Below are positions 1 to 7,391 of a stretch of 64,000 nt of DNA, one piece after another. The stretch comes from Candidatus Thiosymbion ectosymbiont of Catanema sp. Cochon2018. Lineage in GTDB: Bacteria; Pseudomonadota; Gammaproteobacteria; Chromatiales; Chromatiaceae. The notes beneath the pieces were generated by a model that was not told where the DNA came from, did not search any database, and saw only the letters and a list, made by a program, of their open reading frames with translations. Positions within the stretch are counted from its first letter, which is position 1. Each line of letters begins with the position of its first letter. Location of the stretch: contig WYCW01000001.1 in the NCBI GenBank assembly GCA_011392765.1, positions 986,888 to 1,050,887 of the forward strand, written 5' to 3'. A program made the translations under genes and the position numbers.

Positions 1-285
1 GAGACACTCAGAACCAGGATGGCCCGCAATCGAAGCGCCATACAAGGTTTTGAAAGCTATCTCAAGCGCTCTCGCATTTCATTTCTGGATGATGAGCCCT
101 ATCGTGAAACAGCGTTGAGAATGGCCTTCTCGTTTTCGTTGCGGGAGTATCGCCCTCTGAGTATGGTCGATTGTTTGCTCAGACTTATTTTGGATGACAC
201 GAATGTTAAGATAAATTACTTGGCCACATTCAATTATGGTGACTTTATCGATATCTGCCGGAAAAAGCGGGTTGCAATAATATAA
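1..285 (+). CDS. C-terminal part of a PIN-domain-like toxin (cut by window edge)
   Basis: The frame is open to the left edge, so only the last part of the protein is visible. The ending, with LATFNYGDF followed by a basic tail, resembles the last strand and conserved T-x-N-x-x-D-F region of PIN ribonucleases (VapC family), whose fourth acidic residue sits there. PIN proteins cleave RNA and are usually the toxin of a type II toxin-antitoxin pair. The partner, if any, lies outside the window. The TAA stop is followed immediately by a 99-bp inverted-repeat element. The assignment rests on a short motif and is moderate at best. Confidence 0.45.
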   Translation, partial: ETLRTRMARNRSAIQGFESYLKRSRISFLDDEPYRETALRMAFSFSLREYRPLSMVDCLLRLILDDTNVKINYLATFNYGDFIDICRKKRVAII

Positions 286-384
286 GGGCACCTTGAAAAA
301 TAGGTATTTTCACCAATCAAGCGACGCTAAGCCATTGATTGTTGAGGTGTACTGTAGACGAAAACCGTATTTTTCAAAGTGCTC
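286..384 (+). repeat. Family B 99-bp inverted-repeat element, copy 1
   Basis: It begins GGGCACCTTGAAAAATA and ends with the imperfect reverse complement (TATTTTTCAAAGTGC), giving terminal inverted repeats of about 25 bp around a conserved core (CAAGCGACTCTAAG-like, then CATTGATT). Full copies occur at 2482, 3432 (inverted), 4523 and 26036 (inverted), and a left half at 1540. There is no coding capacity, so it behaves like a MITE. This copy starts at the base after the TAA stop of the preceding gene. Confidence 0.85.
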
Positions 385-949
385 ATAAAAAATACAACAA
401 TCGCATGCACTCGGACAAAAAAAGCCGTGGTTTTTTTACTTTGAGTGTAATCGTTCAGACCCCGCCTCGGGTTGCCAACGACTGCGATGCCGAGATCATT
501 CGGTTTCAGCAGCCGGACGGGTGAACGGCGAGGCCCACCCCACCTGGGAGTGCCGCCTTCCAGGGGGCATGCTCGGTCAGGCGAAGTCGCTGGGGTTATT
601 TCGGCTCTCTGGTATTTCACGGGGTTATTAAGTACAACAAATTCATACAGATAGCCATACTATAGGATAAATCTATGCTTACATAAGAAGAAAAGTTCAA
701 GATATCAATAGAGCATCTATTTCAACGCATTTATTTGGATCTGCACGGGTATTCCTTGTATACCTGAATAATCAAAGAGTTACGATGATGAATAATTTTC
801 TTTATGCCAGCATAAATTATTAGAATAAATAGGATAACTCATTGTTTTAAATTTCATAAGGTGCCACAGGAAATCCCAATGGAGTGACTTTATTGCTGAT
901 TTGCAGACCAAACTTGACAGCTAACCCTTCCGCTACCGGAGTCGATTCC
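385..949. other. No gene seen
   Basis: About 565 bases without a convincing coding region. The stretch from roughly 640 to 870 is clearly AT-rich compared with the flanks. The last 30 bases, just upstream of the Uma2 start, are nearly identical to those upstream of the paralogue at 3571, so the duplication that produced the two genes included this leader. Confidence 0.6.
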
Positions 950-1540
950 ATGTCTCTGCAACCCGAGCCTTTCCTGAGCCTCGAGGACTGGCTGGAAGGC
1001 GAGCGCGCCGTCCTCGAAGGACGCAGCGAATACCTCGATGGCGAGGTCTTCGCCATGGCCGGTGCGAGCCTGGAGCACAACACGATTGTGAGCAACCTGA
1101 ACCGCGAGCTGAGCATCCAGTTCAAGGGACGCCCCTGCCGAGTCTATGCCAATGACATGAAGGTCCTCATCCGCTCCGCCAACGCGGGCAAATATCCGGA
1201 CCTGATCGCCCATTGCGGAGAGCCGGAGCTCCTGGACGACCGCCGGGATGTACTGCTCAACCCCGGCCTGATCGTCGAGGTTCTCTCTGATTCCACGGAG
1301 ACCTACGACCGGGGAGACAAGTTCGCCCTGTACCGCCAAATCCCGAGCCTGCGGGAATATCTGCTGGTCTCCCAGGACCAGGTCCGGGTAGAGCTTTACC
1401 GGCGTAGTGAGGATGGCCGCTGGACCTTGACGGAGTATGCCGGGCTCGAAGACCGGATCCCCCTGGAGAGCTTGGATTGCAGCTTGGCAATGGCCGAGAT
1501 CTACGACAAGGTAACGCTCGTACAGGGCAACCGAATATAG
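950..1540 (+). CDS. Uma2 family (DUF820) restriction-endonuclease-fold protein
   Basis: A 196-residue protein with the Uma2 pattern: SLEDWLEGE near the N-terminus, YPDLIAHCGEP, then LIVEVLSDST and a downstream RGDKFALYR. The D, E-x-V and K positions match the PD-(D/E)XK nuclease core. Uma2 proteins are widespread in cyanobacteria and large-genome proteobacteria; their biological role is unsettled. The ATG at 950 was chosen because the paralogue at 3571-4161 starts with the same MSLQP; an in-frame ATG 66 bases upstream is less likely. The two copies are nearly identical over their length, which indicates recent duplication. The TAG stop overlaps the first base of a partial family B element. 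Confidence 0.88.
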   Translation: MSLQPEPFLSLEDWLEGERAVLEGRSEYLDGEVFAMAGASLEHNTIVSNLNRELSIQFKGRPCRVYANDMKVLIRSANAGKYPDLIAHCGEPELLDDRRDVLLNPGLIVEVLSDSTETYDRGDKFALYRQIPSLREYLLVSQDQVRVELYRRSEDGRWTLTEYAGLEDRIPLESLDCSLAMAEIYDKVTLVQGNRI

Positions 1541-1607
1541 GGCACCTTGAGAAATAGGTGTTTTCACCAACTAAGCGGCTCTAAGCCATTGATTATCCAA
1601 GCGTGCC
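1540..1607 (+). repeat. Left half of a family B element
   Basis: It starts GGGCACCTTGAGAAATA and follows the family B consensus through the CATTGATT core, then stops before the right inverted repeat. Its first G is the last base of the Uma2 TAG stop codon, another case of this family sitting exactly at a gene end. Confidence 0.7.
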
Positions 1608-1613
1608 ATAGAT

Positions 1614-1853
1614 ATGGGACTCATCACCGACCGCGCCTTTACCGAATTACTCGAATCGATCAAACAAACCCCGGAACATTTCGCCCCCCTGGTCGAGGAA
1701 CTCTGGTGGATCATGAATAGCGGCAGATTCTCCACCACCATCCGTAAAAAGCTACTCCGATTCAACGGCGGACTCTTTGCCGACCCTTCCGCCCTCGACT
1801 TGGACGAAACTGAGGTGGACCCCATTGTCAAGACCACAATTGGGCAAAAATAA
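1614..1853 (+). pseudogene. Fragment of an Eco57I/type IIG-like DNA methyltransferase-endonuclease
   Basis: A 79-residue open frame containing LLRFNGGLFAD. The FNGGLF motif is typical of large class I DNA methyltransferases of type IIG restriction enzymes and BREX PglX-like proteins. The preceding residues (ELWWIMNSG) also suit the helical region before that motif. Intact relatives are about 1000 residues, so this is a small remnant. It lies between a truncated family B element and a truncated IS3 element, which probably removed the rest. The identification is moderately secure because it rests on one motif. Confidence 0.5.
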
Positions 1854-1880
1854 GTTAAAGTCTGGCCGAATTTGTGGTCA

Positions 1881-2111
1881 TCATGCGAAATGCACCGCAT
1901 GAGGGATTCGGTAGCCCAATGCCTGATGCAGACGTTGGCGGTTGTAAAACGTGAAGTACTCTGTCAGGCCCTGGCGTAGCTCGGATACGGTCTCGAAGTC
2001 GCGCAAGTAAAGGCATTCGTATTTGACTGAGCGCCACAGTTGTTCGACAAAGACGTTGTTCAATGCCCGACCTTTGCCATCCATGCTGATGCGGATCTGA
2101 CGCGCCGGCAA
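1881..2111 (-). mobile_element. IS3-family transposase, C-terminal fragment
   Basis: Seventy-six residues on the minus strand match the end of an IS3-group OrfB integrase: IRISMDGKGRALNNVFVEQLW, then a YECLYL segment, YFTFYNRQR and LGYRIP. The catalytic glutamate region (FVEQLWRSVKYE) is present, but the two upstream aspartates and OrfA are missing. The insertion sequence is therefore dead. Its break point lies about 90 bases before the start of the XRE antitoxin gene and may have removed that gene's toxin partner. Confidence 0.85.
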
Positions 2112-2198
2112 GAGGGGCGGGTGAGGGATAAAAACGATAGGATCGGATTCGGATTCGGCCAGGAATCGCTATCGAAATCTCAAGCAGGAGATGAGCCG

Positions 2199-2480
2199 AT
2201 GAGCAACGAACGATTTGCCAGCGTGTGGGATGCTATCGAGGACACGCCCGCGGAAACCGCACATATGAAGCTCCGCTCGGTACTGATGATGGCCCTGAAA
2301 GAACACATTGCCCGTACCGGTCTGAGTCAGGTACAGGCCGCTTCGTTGTTTGGCGTCACGCAACTTCGAATCTCCGATCTCGTAAGTGGCAAGATCGATC
2401 TGTTCAGCCTGGATAACTTGATCGACATGGTGTCGACGGCTGGGCTGCATATTGAAATGCAGGTGTTGGAAGCCGCATGA
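2199..2480 (+). CDS. XRE/HTH_37-type antitoxin-like DNA-binding protein
   Basis: A 93-residue protein with a clear lambda-repressor-type helix-turn-helix in its second half (GLSQVQAASLFGVTQLRISDLVSG), preceded by a LRSVLMMALKEHI helix. This is the layout of HTH_37/HigA2-like antitoxins that repress their own operon and neutralise a RelE/HigB-type toxin. The start at 2199 was chosen because AGGAG lies 9 bases upstream and the domain fits; a longer frame to 2040 runs back through the IS3 remnant. Such antitoxins usually follow their toxin, but here that place holds the truncated IS3, so the toxin is missing. A family B element begins one base after the stop. Confidence 0.75.
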   Translation: MSNERFASVWDAIEDTPAETAHMKLRSVLMMALKEHIARTGLSQVQAASLFGVTQLRISDLVSGKIDLFSLDNLIDMVSTAGLHIEMQVLEAA

Positions 2481-2481
2481 A

Positions 2482-2580
2482 GGGCACCTTGAAAAATAGG
2501 TATTTTCACCAATCAAGCGACTCTAAGTCATTGATTGTTTGGATGTACTGTAGACGAAAACCGTATTTTTCAAAGTGCCC
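2482..2580 (+). repeat. Family B 99-bp inverted-repeat element, copy 2
   Basis: Full-length copy with both inverted repeats, almost identical to the copy at 286. It sits one base after the TGA stop of the HTH gene and 51 bases before the next antitoxin gene. Confidence 0.88.
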
Positions 2581-2631
2581 TGAATCTGTATGCTGCAACC
2601 TTCAAGGCCGGACAATGCCGGAGGATCGAAC

Positions 2632-2868
2632 ATGTCACTCGCCGAGGTCATTTATGAGCACAGCCGCCACCTGCCGGAACAGGCTGCCCGTGAGGCACTG
2701 AACTACATCGAATTTCTGGAAGATCGTTACGGGGTCGCGCAGTCTGCCGACGCTGAAGATACGGAGCGTTTTCTTGCAGCGGTCACCGGAGGGCTGAGCG
2801 ACGACTTTCCCGACGACATCACCGACGCAGACTTGGGTGCGGACGTCCCGCGTCGGAATCTCGATTGA
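2632..2868 (+). CDS. Antitoxin of a VapBC-like pair (DUF2281-like)
   Basis: A 78-residue acidic protein beginning MSLAEVIYEHSRHLPEQ, with EALNYIEFLEDRYG, the hallmark of DUF2281-type antitoxins (short amphipathic helix, then Y-I-x-F-L). The C-terminal half is disordered-looking and acidic, as expected for the toxin-binding tail. The ATG at 2632 follows GGAGGATCG at a suitable distance. Its TGA stop overlaps the start of the PIN toxin (TGATG), so the two are translationally coupled. The family assignment is by short motif. Confidence 0.75.
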   Translation: MSLAEVIYEHSRHLPEQAAREALNYIEFLEDRYGVAQSADAEDTERFLAAVTGGLSDDFPDDITDADLGADVPRRNLD

Positions 2869-3266
2869 TGCCGTATCTGCTCGATACGAATGCCGCGATT
2901 GCGTTGATGAAAGGGCATCCGGCGTTTCTTCGGCAGGTACGTCGAGTCGGACGTTCGCAGCTGAGGCTTTGTGCACCGGTCGAGGGTGAGCTATGGTTTG
3001 GAGTCGCAAAGAGCGCCAGGATAGAAGAGAATCGGGCGCGTCTACTCGCACTGCTGAGCTGGTTGCCAAGTGTGCCCTTCGCCGGCGAGGCGACCAAGCG
3101 ATTCGGCGAAATCCGTGCGTATCTCGCCCGACAGGGCATGCCCATCGGCCCCTACGATACGCAGATCGCTGCTATCGCCCTTGCAAATGACTTGGTCCTG
3201 GTAACAAACAATGTGAGGGAGTTTAAACGGGTGCCTCGACTACGTGTAGAGGACTGGACGACTTGA
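2868..3266 (+). CDS. vapC: VapC-type PIN-domain ribonuclease toxin
   Basis: A complete 132-residue PIN domain: LLDTNAAIALM carries the first catalytic aspartate, VEGELWFGV the conserved glutamate, PIGPYDTQIAAIA the third acidic position, and LVTNNVREF the fourth. VapC toxins cleave tRNA or rRNA and are held inactive by the upstream antitoxin. The ATG at 2868 overlaps the antitoxin stop by one base; a TTG one codon earlier is possible. Nothing suggests damage, so this looks like an intact toxin-antitoxin pair. Confidence 0.92.
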   Translation: MPYLLDTNAAIALMKGHPAFLRQVRRVGRSQLRLCAPVEGELWFGVAKSARIEENRARLLALLSWLPSVPFAGEATKRFGEIRAYLARQGMPIGPYDTQIAAIALANDLVLVTNNVREFKRVPRLRVEDWTT

Positions 3267-3339
3267 TGCGTTCGTTGATCCAAACACCCCGCTGGTCGTG
3301 GATGACTGCGACGCCGACAGCAATCGTGAGCCGCCCGGG

Positions 3340-3430
3340 AACTACGAATCACGTGAATCTACGCGAAATTGTCATCCCGAACCGAAGGGAGGGATCTTTT
3401 TCGCGTGGATTCGTATGATTCGTAGTCTTC
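3340..3430. repeat. Partial family C interior (ACGAATCACG hairpin)
   Basis: An interior segment of the family C element, without its CAATGCCATTAAG ends: ACTACGAATCACG, then CATCCCGAACCGAAGG and GGATCTTTTTCGCG, closing with TTCGTATGATTCGTAGT. The outer arms are complementary. The same interior recurs at 4220, 8400, 11741, 47340, 53720 and 57010. Confidence 0.7.
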
Positions 3431-3431
3431 A

Positions 3432-3530
3432 GGACACTTTGATAAATACGGTTTTCGTCAACGGCTCGTATGAATAATCAATGGATTAGATTCTCTCGAT
3501 TGGTGAAAACACCCATTTTTCAAGGTGTCC
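3432..3530 (-). repeat. Family B 99-bp inverted-repeat element, inverted copy
   Basis: Reverse-orientation copy: it starts GGACACTTTGATAAATACGG and ends CATTTTTCAAGGTGTCC, with the CATTGATT core appearing as AATCAATGG. It lies directly upstream of the duplicated Uma2 leader. Confidence 0.85.
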
Positions 3531-3570
3531 TTTATTTGCGGCTAACCCTTCCACTACCGGAATCGATTCC

Positions 3571-4161
3571 ATGTCTCTGCAACCCAAACCCTTCCTGAGC
3601 CTCGAGGACTGGCTGGAAGGCGAGCGCGCCGTCCTCGAAGGACGCAGCGAATATCTCGATGGCGAGGTCTTCGCCATGGCCAGTGCGAGCCTGGAGCACA
3701 ACACCATCGTCATGAACATCGGCAGTGAGCTGCGCACCCAGCTCAAGGGACGCCCCTGCCGGGTCTATGCCAACGACATGAAGGTCCTCATCCGCTCCGC
3801 TAACGCCGGCAAATATCCGGACCTGGTCGCCCATTGTGGAGAACCGGAGCTCCTGGACGACCGCCGGGATGTACTGCTCAACCCTGGCCTGATCGTCGAG
3901 GTCCTCTCCGATTCCACGGAGACCTACGACCGGGGAGACAAGTTCGCCCTGTACCGCCAAATCCCGAGCCTGCGGGAATATCTACTGGTCTCCCAGGGCC
4001 AAGTCCGGATGGAGCTTTACCGGCGTGGTGAGGATGGCCGCTGGACCTTGACGGAGTATGCCGGGCTCGAAGACCGGATCCCCCTGGAGAGCCTGGATTG
4101 CACCTTGGCACTGGCCGAGATCTACGACAAGGTAGCACTCACGCAGGGCAACCGAATATAA
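3571..4161 (+). CDS. Uma2 family (DUF820) protein, second near-identical copy
   Basis: A 196-residue paralogue of the protein at 950-1540, differing at only a small number of positions; most of the clustered differences lie near residues 40-55. The same PD-(D/E)XK-like core is present (YPDLVAHCGEP, LIVEVLSDST, RGDKFALYR). The DNA match extends about 30 bases upstream of the ATG. Both genes end in QGNRI, but this copy stops with TAA followed by unrelated sequence, whereas the first has a family B element at the stop. That places the element insertion after the duplication. Function beyond a nuclease fold is unknown. Confidence 0.88.
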   Translation: MSLQPKPFLSLEDWLEGERAVLEGRSEYLDGEVFAMASASLEHNTIVMNIGSELRTQLKGRPCRVYANDMKVLIRSANAGKYPDLVAHCGEPELLDDRRDVLLNPGLIVEVLSDSTETYDRGDKFALYRQIPSLREYLLVSQGQVRMELYRRGEDGRWTLTEYAGLEDRIPLESLDCTLALAEIYDKVALTQGNRI

Positions 4162-4190
4162 AGGGAAGGTCGGCGGAGGGAGATCAAACC

Positions 4191-4343
4191 CAATGCCATT
4201 AAGTTAAGCGTTGCCAGTCGGCAAACCAGAGGAAAAACTACGAATCACGCGAATCCCCGCGAATCGGATTCGCGCCGATTCGCGTGATTCGTAGTTTTCT
4301 CTTCCGCACCGGTAAGCAACCAGCGACTAACTTAATGGCATTG
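4191..4343. mobile_element. Family C element with CAATGCCATTAAGTTAAG ends and target duplication
   Basis: The left end is CAATGCCATTAAGTTAAG and the right end the complement (CTTAATGGCATTG). Inside is a long hairpin built from ACTACGAATCACGCGAATC and its complement. The flanks are AGATCAAACC on the left and AGATCAACCC on the right, a 10-bp target duplication with one mismatch. It has no transposase gene, so it is non-autonomous. Duplications of this length are typical of IS4-family transposition. Confidence 0.85.
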
Positions 4344-4522
4344 AGATCAACCCCCCAATACCAAGAAAAAACAAAACCACGAATGGACACGAAGTGCACA
4401 CAAAACTTGACTCATTCGCAAATCGTGAACTGGCCAGCTGGAAAAACAATGAACTTCTCTACTCTAACTGTCAGATCCCGGATGATTGTGTGGATTTTCC
4501 TGAAAAGATACGGTCATTGTGA

Positions 4523-4620
4523 GGGCACTTTGAAAAATAGGTATTTTCGCCGATCAAGCGACTTTAACCCATTGATTATTCAGGTATGCCGTTGATGAAA
4601 AATATATTTTTCAAGGTGCC
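4523..4620 (+). repeat. Family B inverted-repeat element, copy with diverged core
   Basis: It begins GGGCACTTTGAAAAATAGG and ends ATTTTTCAAGGTGCC. The core retains CAAGCGACTTTAACCC and CATTGATT. About 98 bp long. It is not adjacent to a gene. Confidence 0.82.
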
Positions 4621-4964
4621 TTTTATTGGATCAGGCCGCACATTGTCGAAGTCTCGCCCTTCGGTTATCCTCGGCATCGGTCATACAGTGTTCGCCGCCT
4701 ATCGCACGACAGGAAGGCGTGATTCATATCGACGTAAGGACGTCCACCATGAGTACCGGTGCGGGGTTCGATTCACTTCCAAGCCATCATTTCACCCTTC
4801 TCGCCTGGCGATACACCAATGGATGCAAATGTGATCGAGAGGATAGGACAGGGGCAGCAACACCACCAGGGCAAACGCATCAGAAGATTACGATATACTT
4901 CTAAAGAAAGTATGCTATAATCTCCACAACATGCTGATGAAGCAATGTTACGGAGGTTCAAGAG

Positions 4965-5171
4965 TTGTCGTTCGAAGATTCGAATTACTCGCTGATCAAG
5001 CATTTTCGCCATCTGGAAGATCCACGAGAGAGCACGAAATCTCGTCATAACTTGCTGGATATGATTGCCATTTCCATCGCTGCGGTGATCTGTGGCGCCA
5101 ACGATTGGGTGAGCATCGCCGCGTTCGCCCGGGCCAAGGACGCGTGGCTGCGCCAGTTTCCGTTTCGCATA
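4965..5171 (+). mobile_element. ISAs1-family transposase, N-terminal fragment
   Basis: Sixty-nine residues match the start of ISAs1-group transposases: HFRHLEDPRESTKSRHNLLD, then IAISIAAVICGANDW and SIAAFARAKDAWLRQF. The start would be TTG at 4965, with GGAGG about 14 bases upstream. The frame ends at 5174 because an IS1595-type transposase remnant begins there in the opposite orientation. The DDE catalytic part is absent, so the element is inactive. Confidence 0.85.
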
Positions 5172-5600
5172 TGACCAGAATGATTCGATGCCATTGATAG
5201 GACAATTACCGCGAGCAAATTCATGCTCTCCATGATGAACTCGGAGGTGTTTCTCGTAGCCCACATCCACCAGCCCATGGTAGCCCCTCCAACCGTCCGA
5301 GTGGATGATGCTGTCGAGGGGGCTACCTGGCCCCGGATCGCGGCTGTAGTTGCTTTTTGGAGGCATCTGGGACGATTTCCGTGTAGACTTTCCCGTGGCG
5401 TTCCAGGATCCCGAAGACAATTGTTTTACTACCTGCTCCGCGGCCTTTCTTGCCGCGAACACGGCGCGCGCCAAACTAAGATTCATCGACTTTAATCTCA
5501 CCACAGAAGGACGATGAAGCTTCACAAGCTTGGGCCATTCTGATTCGTAATTTCAAGAGTAATTGGTAGTGGTGATTTTTGAAGTGATATTCTAGCCAAC
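5150..5600 (-). mobile_element. IS1595-family (ISXO2-like) transposase remnant
   Basis: Read on the minus strand, this contains consecutive pieces of an IS1595 transposase: a WLEYHFKNHHYQ-like start, GEIKVDES interrupted by an in-frame TAG where the family has SYFG, then GSKTIVFGILERHGKVYTE, and after a frameshift SIIHSDGWRGYHGL, YEKHLRVHHGEHEFA and ESFWSYAKRKLA. The DDE-type core is recognisable but carries at least one stop and one frameshift. Its left boundary meets the ISAs1 fragment at about 5150-5172, so one element was inserted into or recombined with the other. IS1595 elements make 8-bp target duplications, as the MITE at 55852 does. Confidence 0.85.
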
Positions 5601-5785
5601 AATCGGCAATAATTCGGTATTATATCGGTGTATGAAGAGTTTTAAACAAATCTTAAGTGTACTCGTCATCCGTAGATTTTCCGCCATGCTGCCCGTCACT
5701 CGCACCTAATCGCCAGGTTACGCCTTGCCATCCCAGGCTGCTCCCGATAGATTGTCCCGAATCAACATACCTCTGGCCTAGAACC

Positions 5786-6424
5786 ATGACCCCCGCAGAA
5801 ATAGAACAAGCCGTCGAGTCGATTTGGACCCTGTTCCGGGAAACCGACCGGCGCCTCGATCAACGCATCGCAGAGACCGACCGACGCCCCGATCAGCGCA
5901 TCGCTGAGACCGACCGGCGTCTCGACGAGCGTTTCGAGGCCACGGAACGGGAGATCGAGGCCCTCTCCGCCCAGACGCGCGCGGCCGAGAACCTGTTTAC
6001 CAGCCATTGGGGCCGGTTGCTCGAGGCCCTGGTAAAGCCGGGGGTAGTCAAGCTGTTCCAGGCCCGCGGGATCGCGGTCAACCGCAGCCTGGAGCGACCT
6101 CGGATACGCCGAGGCGGCGAGGAGATGGAGATCGACCTGCTGCTGGTGAACGGTGATGCCCTGGTAGTGGTAGAGGTCAAGAGCACCCTGCGGGTAAAGG
6201 AGGTGCACGCGGTTCTTGGAGACTTAAAGAAGTTTCCGAACTTTTTCCCCGAATACCGGGGCTACCGCCTGTTCGGGGCAGTTGCCGCCTTGGGTGTCGA
6301 TGAATCCGCGGACCGCTATGCCTATCGCCAGGGGTTGTTCGTGCTGACCCTGGGGCGGGAGGGGTTGGTCACCCTGCGTAATGATGATGCCTTTCGGCCG
6401 AAGGATTTTGCCGCCGGCCCATAG
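5786..6424 (+). CDS. Coiled-coil PD-(D/E)XK nuclease-like protein (DUF3782-like)
   Basis: 212 residues. The N-terminal third is a coiled coil containing three tandem copies of an ETDRRLDQRIA-like unit (about residues 16-50). The C-terminal half has a nuclease-like core: EEMEIDLLLVNGDALVVVEVKS, giving the D-x(n)-E-x-K signature, followed by a helix (VHAVLGDLKKF) and GYRLFGAVAALGV. The ATG at 5786 was chosen because the longer frame upstream is low-complexity and has no family features. DUF3782-type proteins are common in repeat-rich sulfur bacteria and cyanobacteria; their role is unknown. The tandem units differ by single substitutions, so the array is probably still expanding or contracting. 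Confidence 0.78.
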   Translation: MTPAEIEQAVESIWTLFRETDRRLDQRIAETDRRPDQRIAETDRRLDERFEATEREIEALSAQTRAAENLFTSHWGRLLEALVKPGVVKLFQARGIAVNRSLERPRIRRGGEEMEIDLLLVNGDALVVVEVKSTLRVKEVHAVLGDLKKFPNFFPEYRGYRLFGAVAALGVDESADRYAYRQGLFVLTLGREGLVTLRNDDAFRPKDFAAGP

Positions 6425-6454
6425 GTCGGCGTTGAAGGCCGTAGGCCCTTCTTC

Positions 6455-7207
6455 ATGAACGATGACCAGTTGCTGCGCTACAGTCGCCAGATCATGCTGC
6501 CGACGGTGGGGGTCGAGGGGCAGGAACGCCTGCTCGAGGCGCGCGTGCTGGTGGTCGGACTCGGCGGACTGGGCTCGCCGGTAGCTATCTATCTGGCTGC
6601 GGCGGGGGTCGGGACCCTGGTGGTTGCGGATTTCGACGCCGTCGAGCTTTCCAACCTCCAACGCCAGATTCTGCACACCAATGCATGCATCGGGATGCCG
6701 AAGGTGGATTCCGCTCGGCAGGCCCTGCAGGCGATCAATCCGCAGGTCAGGATCGAGGGGTTCAAGGGCAACATCGACCAGGACAGCCTGCCCACCCTGC
6801 TCACCGAGGTGGACGCGGTCGTGGATGGTTGTGATAACTTCCCCACCCGCTTCGCCGTCAACGATGCCTGTTTCCGGGCCGGTGTGCCCCTGATCTCCGG
6901 GGCCGCCATCCGCACCGAGGGCCAAGTGGCCGTATTCTCGGGAATGCCCGGCGGTCCTTGCTACCAGTGTCTCTATCCGCGCGACGGCAGCCTGGATGAG
7001 ACCTGTACCGCCGCCGGTGTGCTTGCTCCGGTGGTGGGCATCGTCGGCAGTATCCAGGCCACCGAGACCCTCAAGCTCCTGACCGGCACAGGTGCTCCCC
7101 GGTTCGGTCGGCTGCTGCTGCTGGACGCCATGACCATGGAGTTTCGCAATATCCGAATTACTCCCGACCCACACTGCCCCGTATGCGCCGCAATGCCACT
7201 AAGTTAA
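6455..7207 (+). CDS. moeB: MoeB/ThiF-type sulfur-carrier adenylyltransferase
   Basis: A 250-residue E1-like enzyme that adenylates the C-terminal glycine of a ubiquitin-like sulfur carrier (MoaD or ThiS) in molybdopterin or thiamine biosynthesis. Visible features: RYSRQIMLP at the N-terminus, the nucleotide-binding GLGGLGSP (about 35-42), DFDAVELSNLQRQ, a DGCDNFPTR segment, the zinc pairs CYQC (169-172) and CPVC (241-244), and the cysteine in DETCTAAG (183). Length is normal. The last residues (MPLS) and the TAA stop are encoded by the left terminus of a family C element (CAATGCCACTAAGTTAAG), so the natural C-terminus was replaced by the insertion with little or no loss. No moaD or thiS gene is adjacent. 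Confidence 0.93.
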   Translation: MNDDQLLRYSRQIMLPTVGVEGQERLLEARVLVVGLGGLGSPVAIYLAAAGVGTLVVADFDAVELSNLQRQILHTNACIGMPKVDSARQALQAINPQVRIEGFKGNIDQDSLPTLLTEVDAVVDGCDNFPTRFAVNDACFRAGVPLISGAAIRTEGQVAVFSGMPGGPCYQCLYPRDGSLDETCTAAGVLAPVVGIVGSIQATETLKLLTGTGAPRFGRLLLLDAMTMEFRNIRITPDPHCPVCAAMPLS

Positions 7208-7348
7208 GGAACGGTTCACTAACAAGTTATCCATCTTTAGCCAGAGAGGCTCTTACTGATTCACCACAGAGGGCACAGAGGACACAGAGAAAGAAACGCT
7301 CAGGCGCCAGGATGCCAAAGCGCAAAGGCTCTTTCTCTTGGCGTCATT
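7206..7348 (+). repeat. Repeat P, first copy (GGAACGGTTCACTAAC)
   Basis: This segment, from GGAACGGTTCACTAACAAG through CACAGAGGGCACAGAGG to TCTTGGCGTCATT, is repeated almost exactly at 21541 and, in reverse orientation and interrupted, at 55530-56225. It overlaps the last base pairs of the family C terminus that closes moeB. It contains the ACACAGAG hairpin arms but no gene. Confidence 0.75.
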
Positions 7349-7391
7349 AGGGTATATTTCGTGATCTTTTCCATGGGTTCACCTGCCTGCT

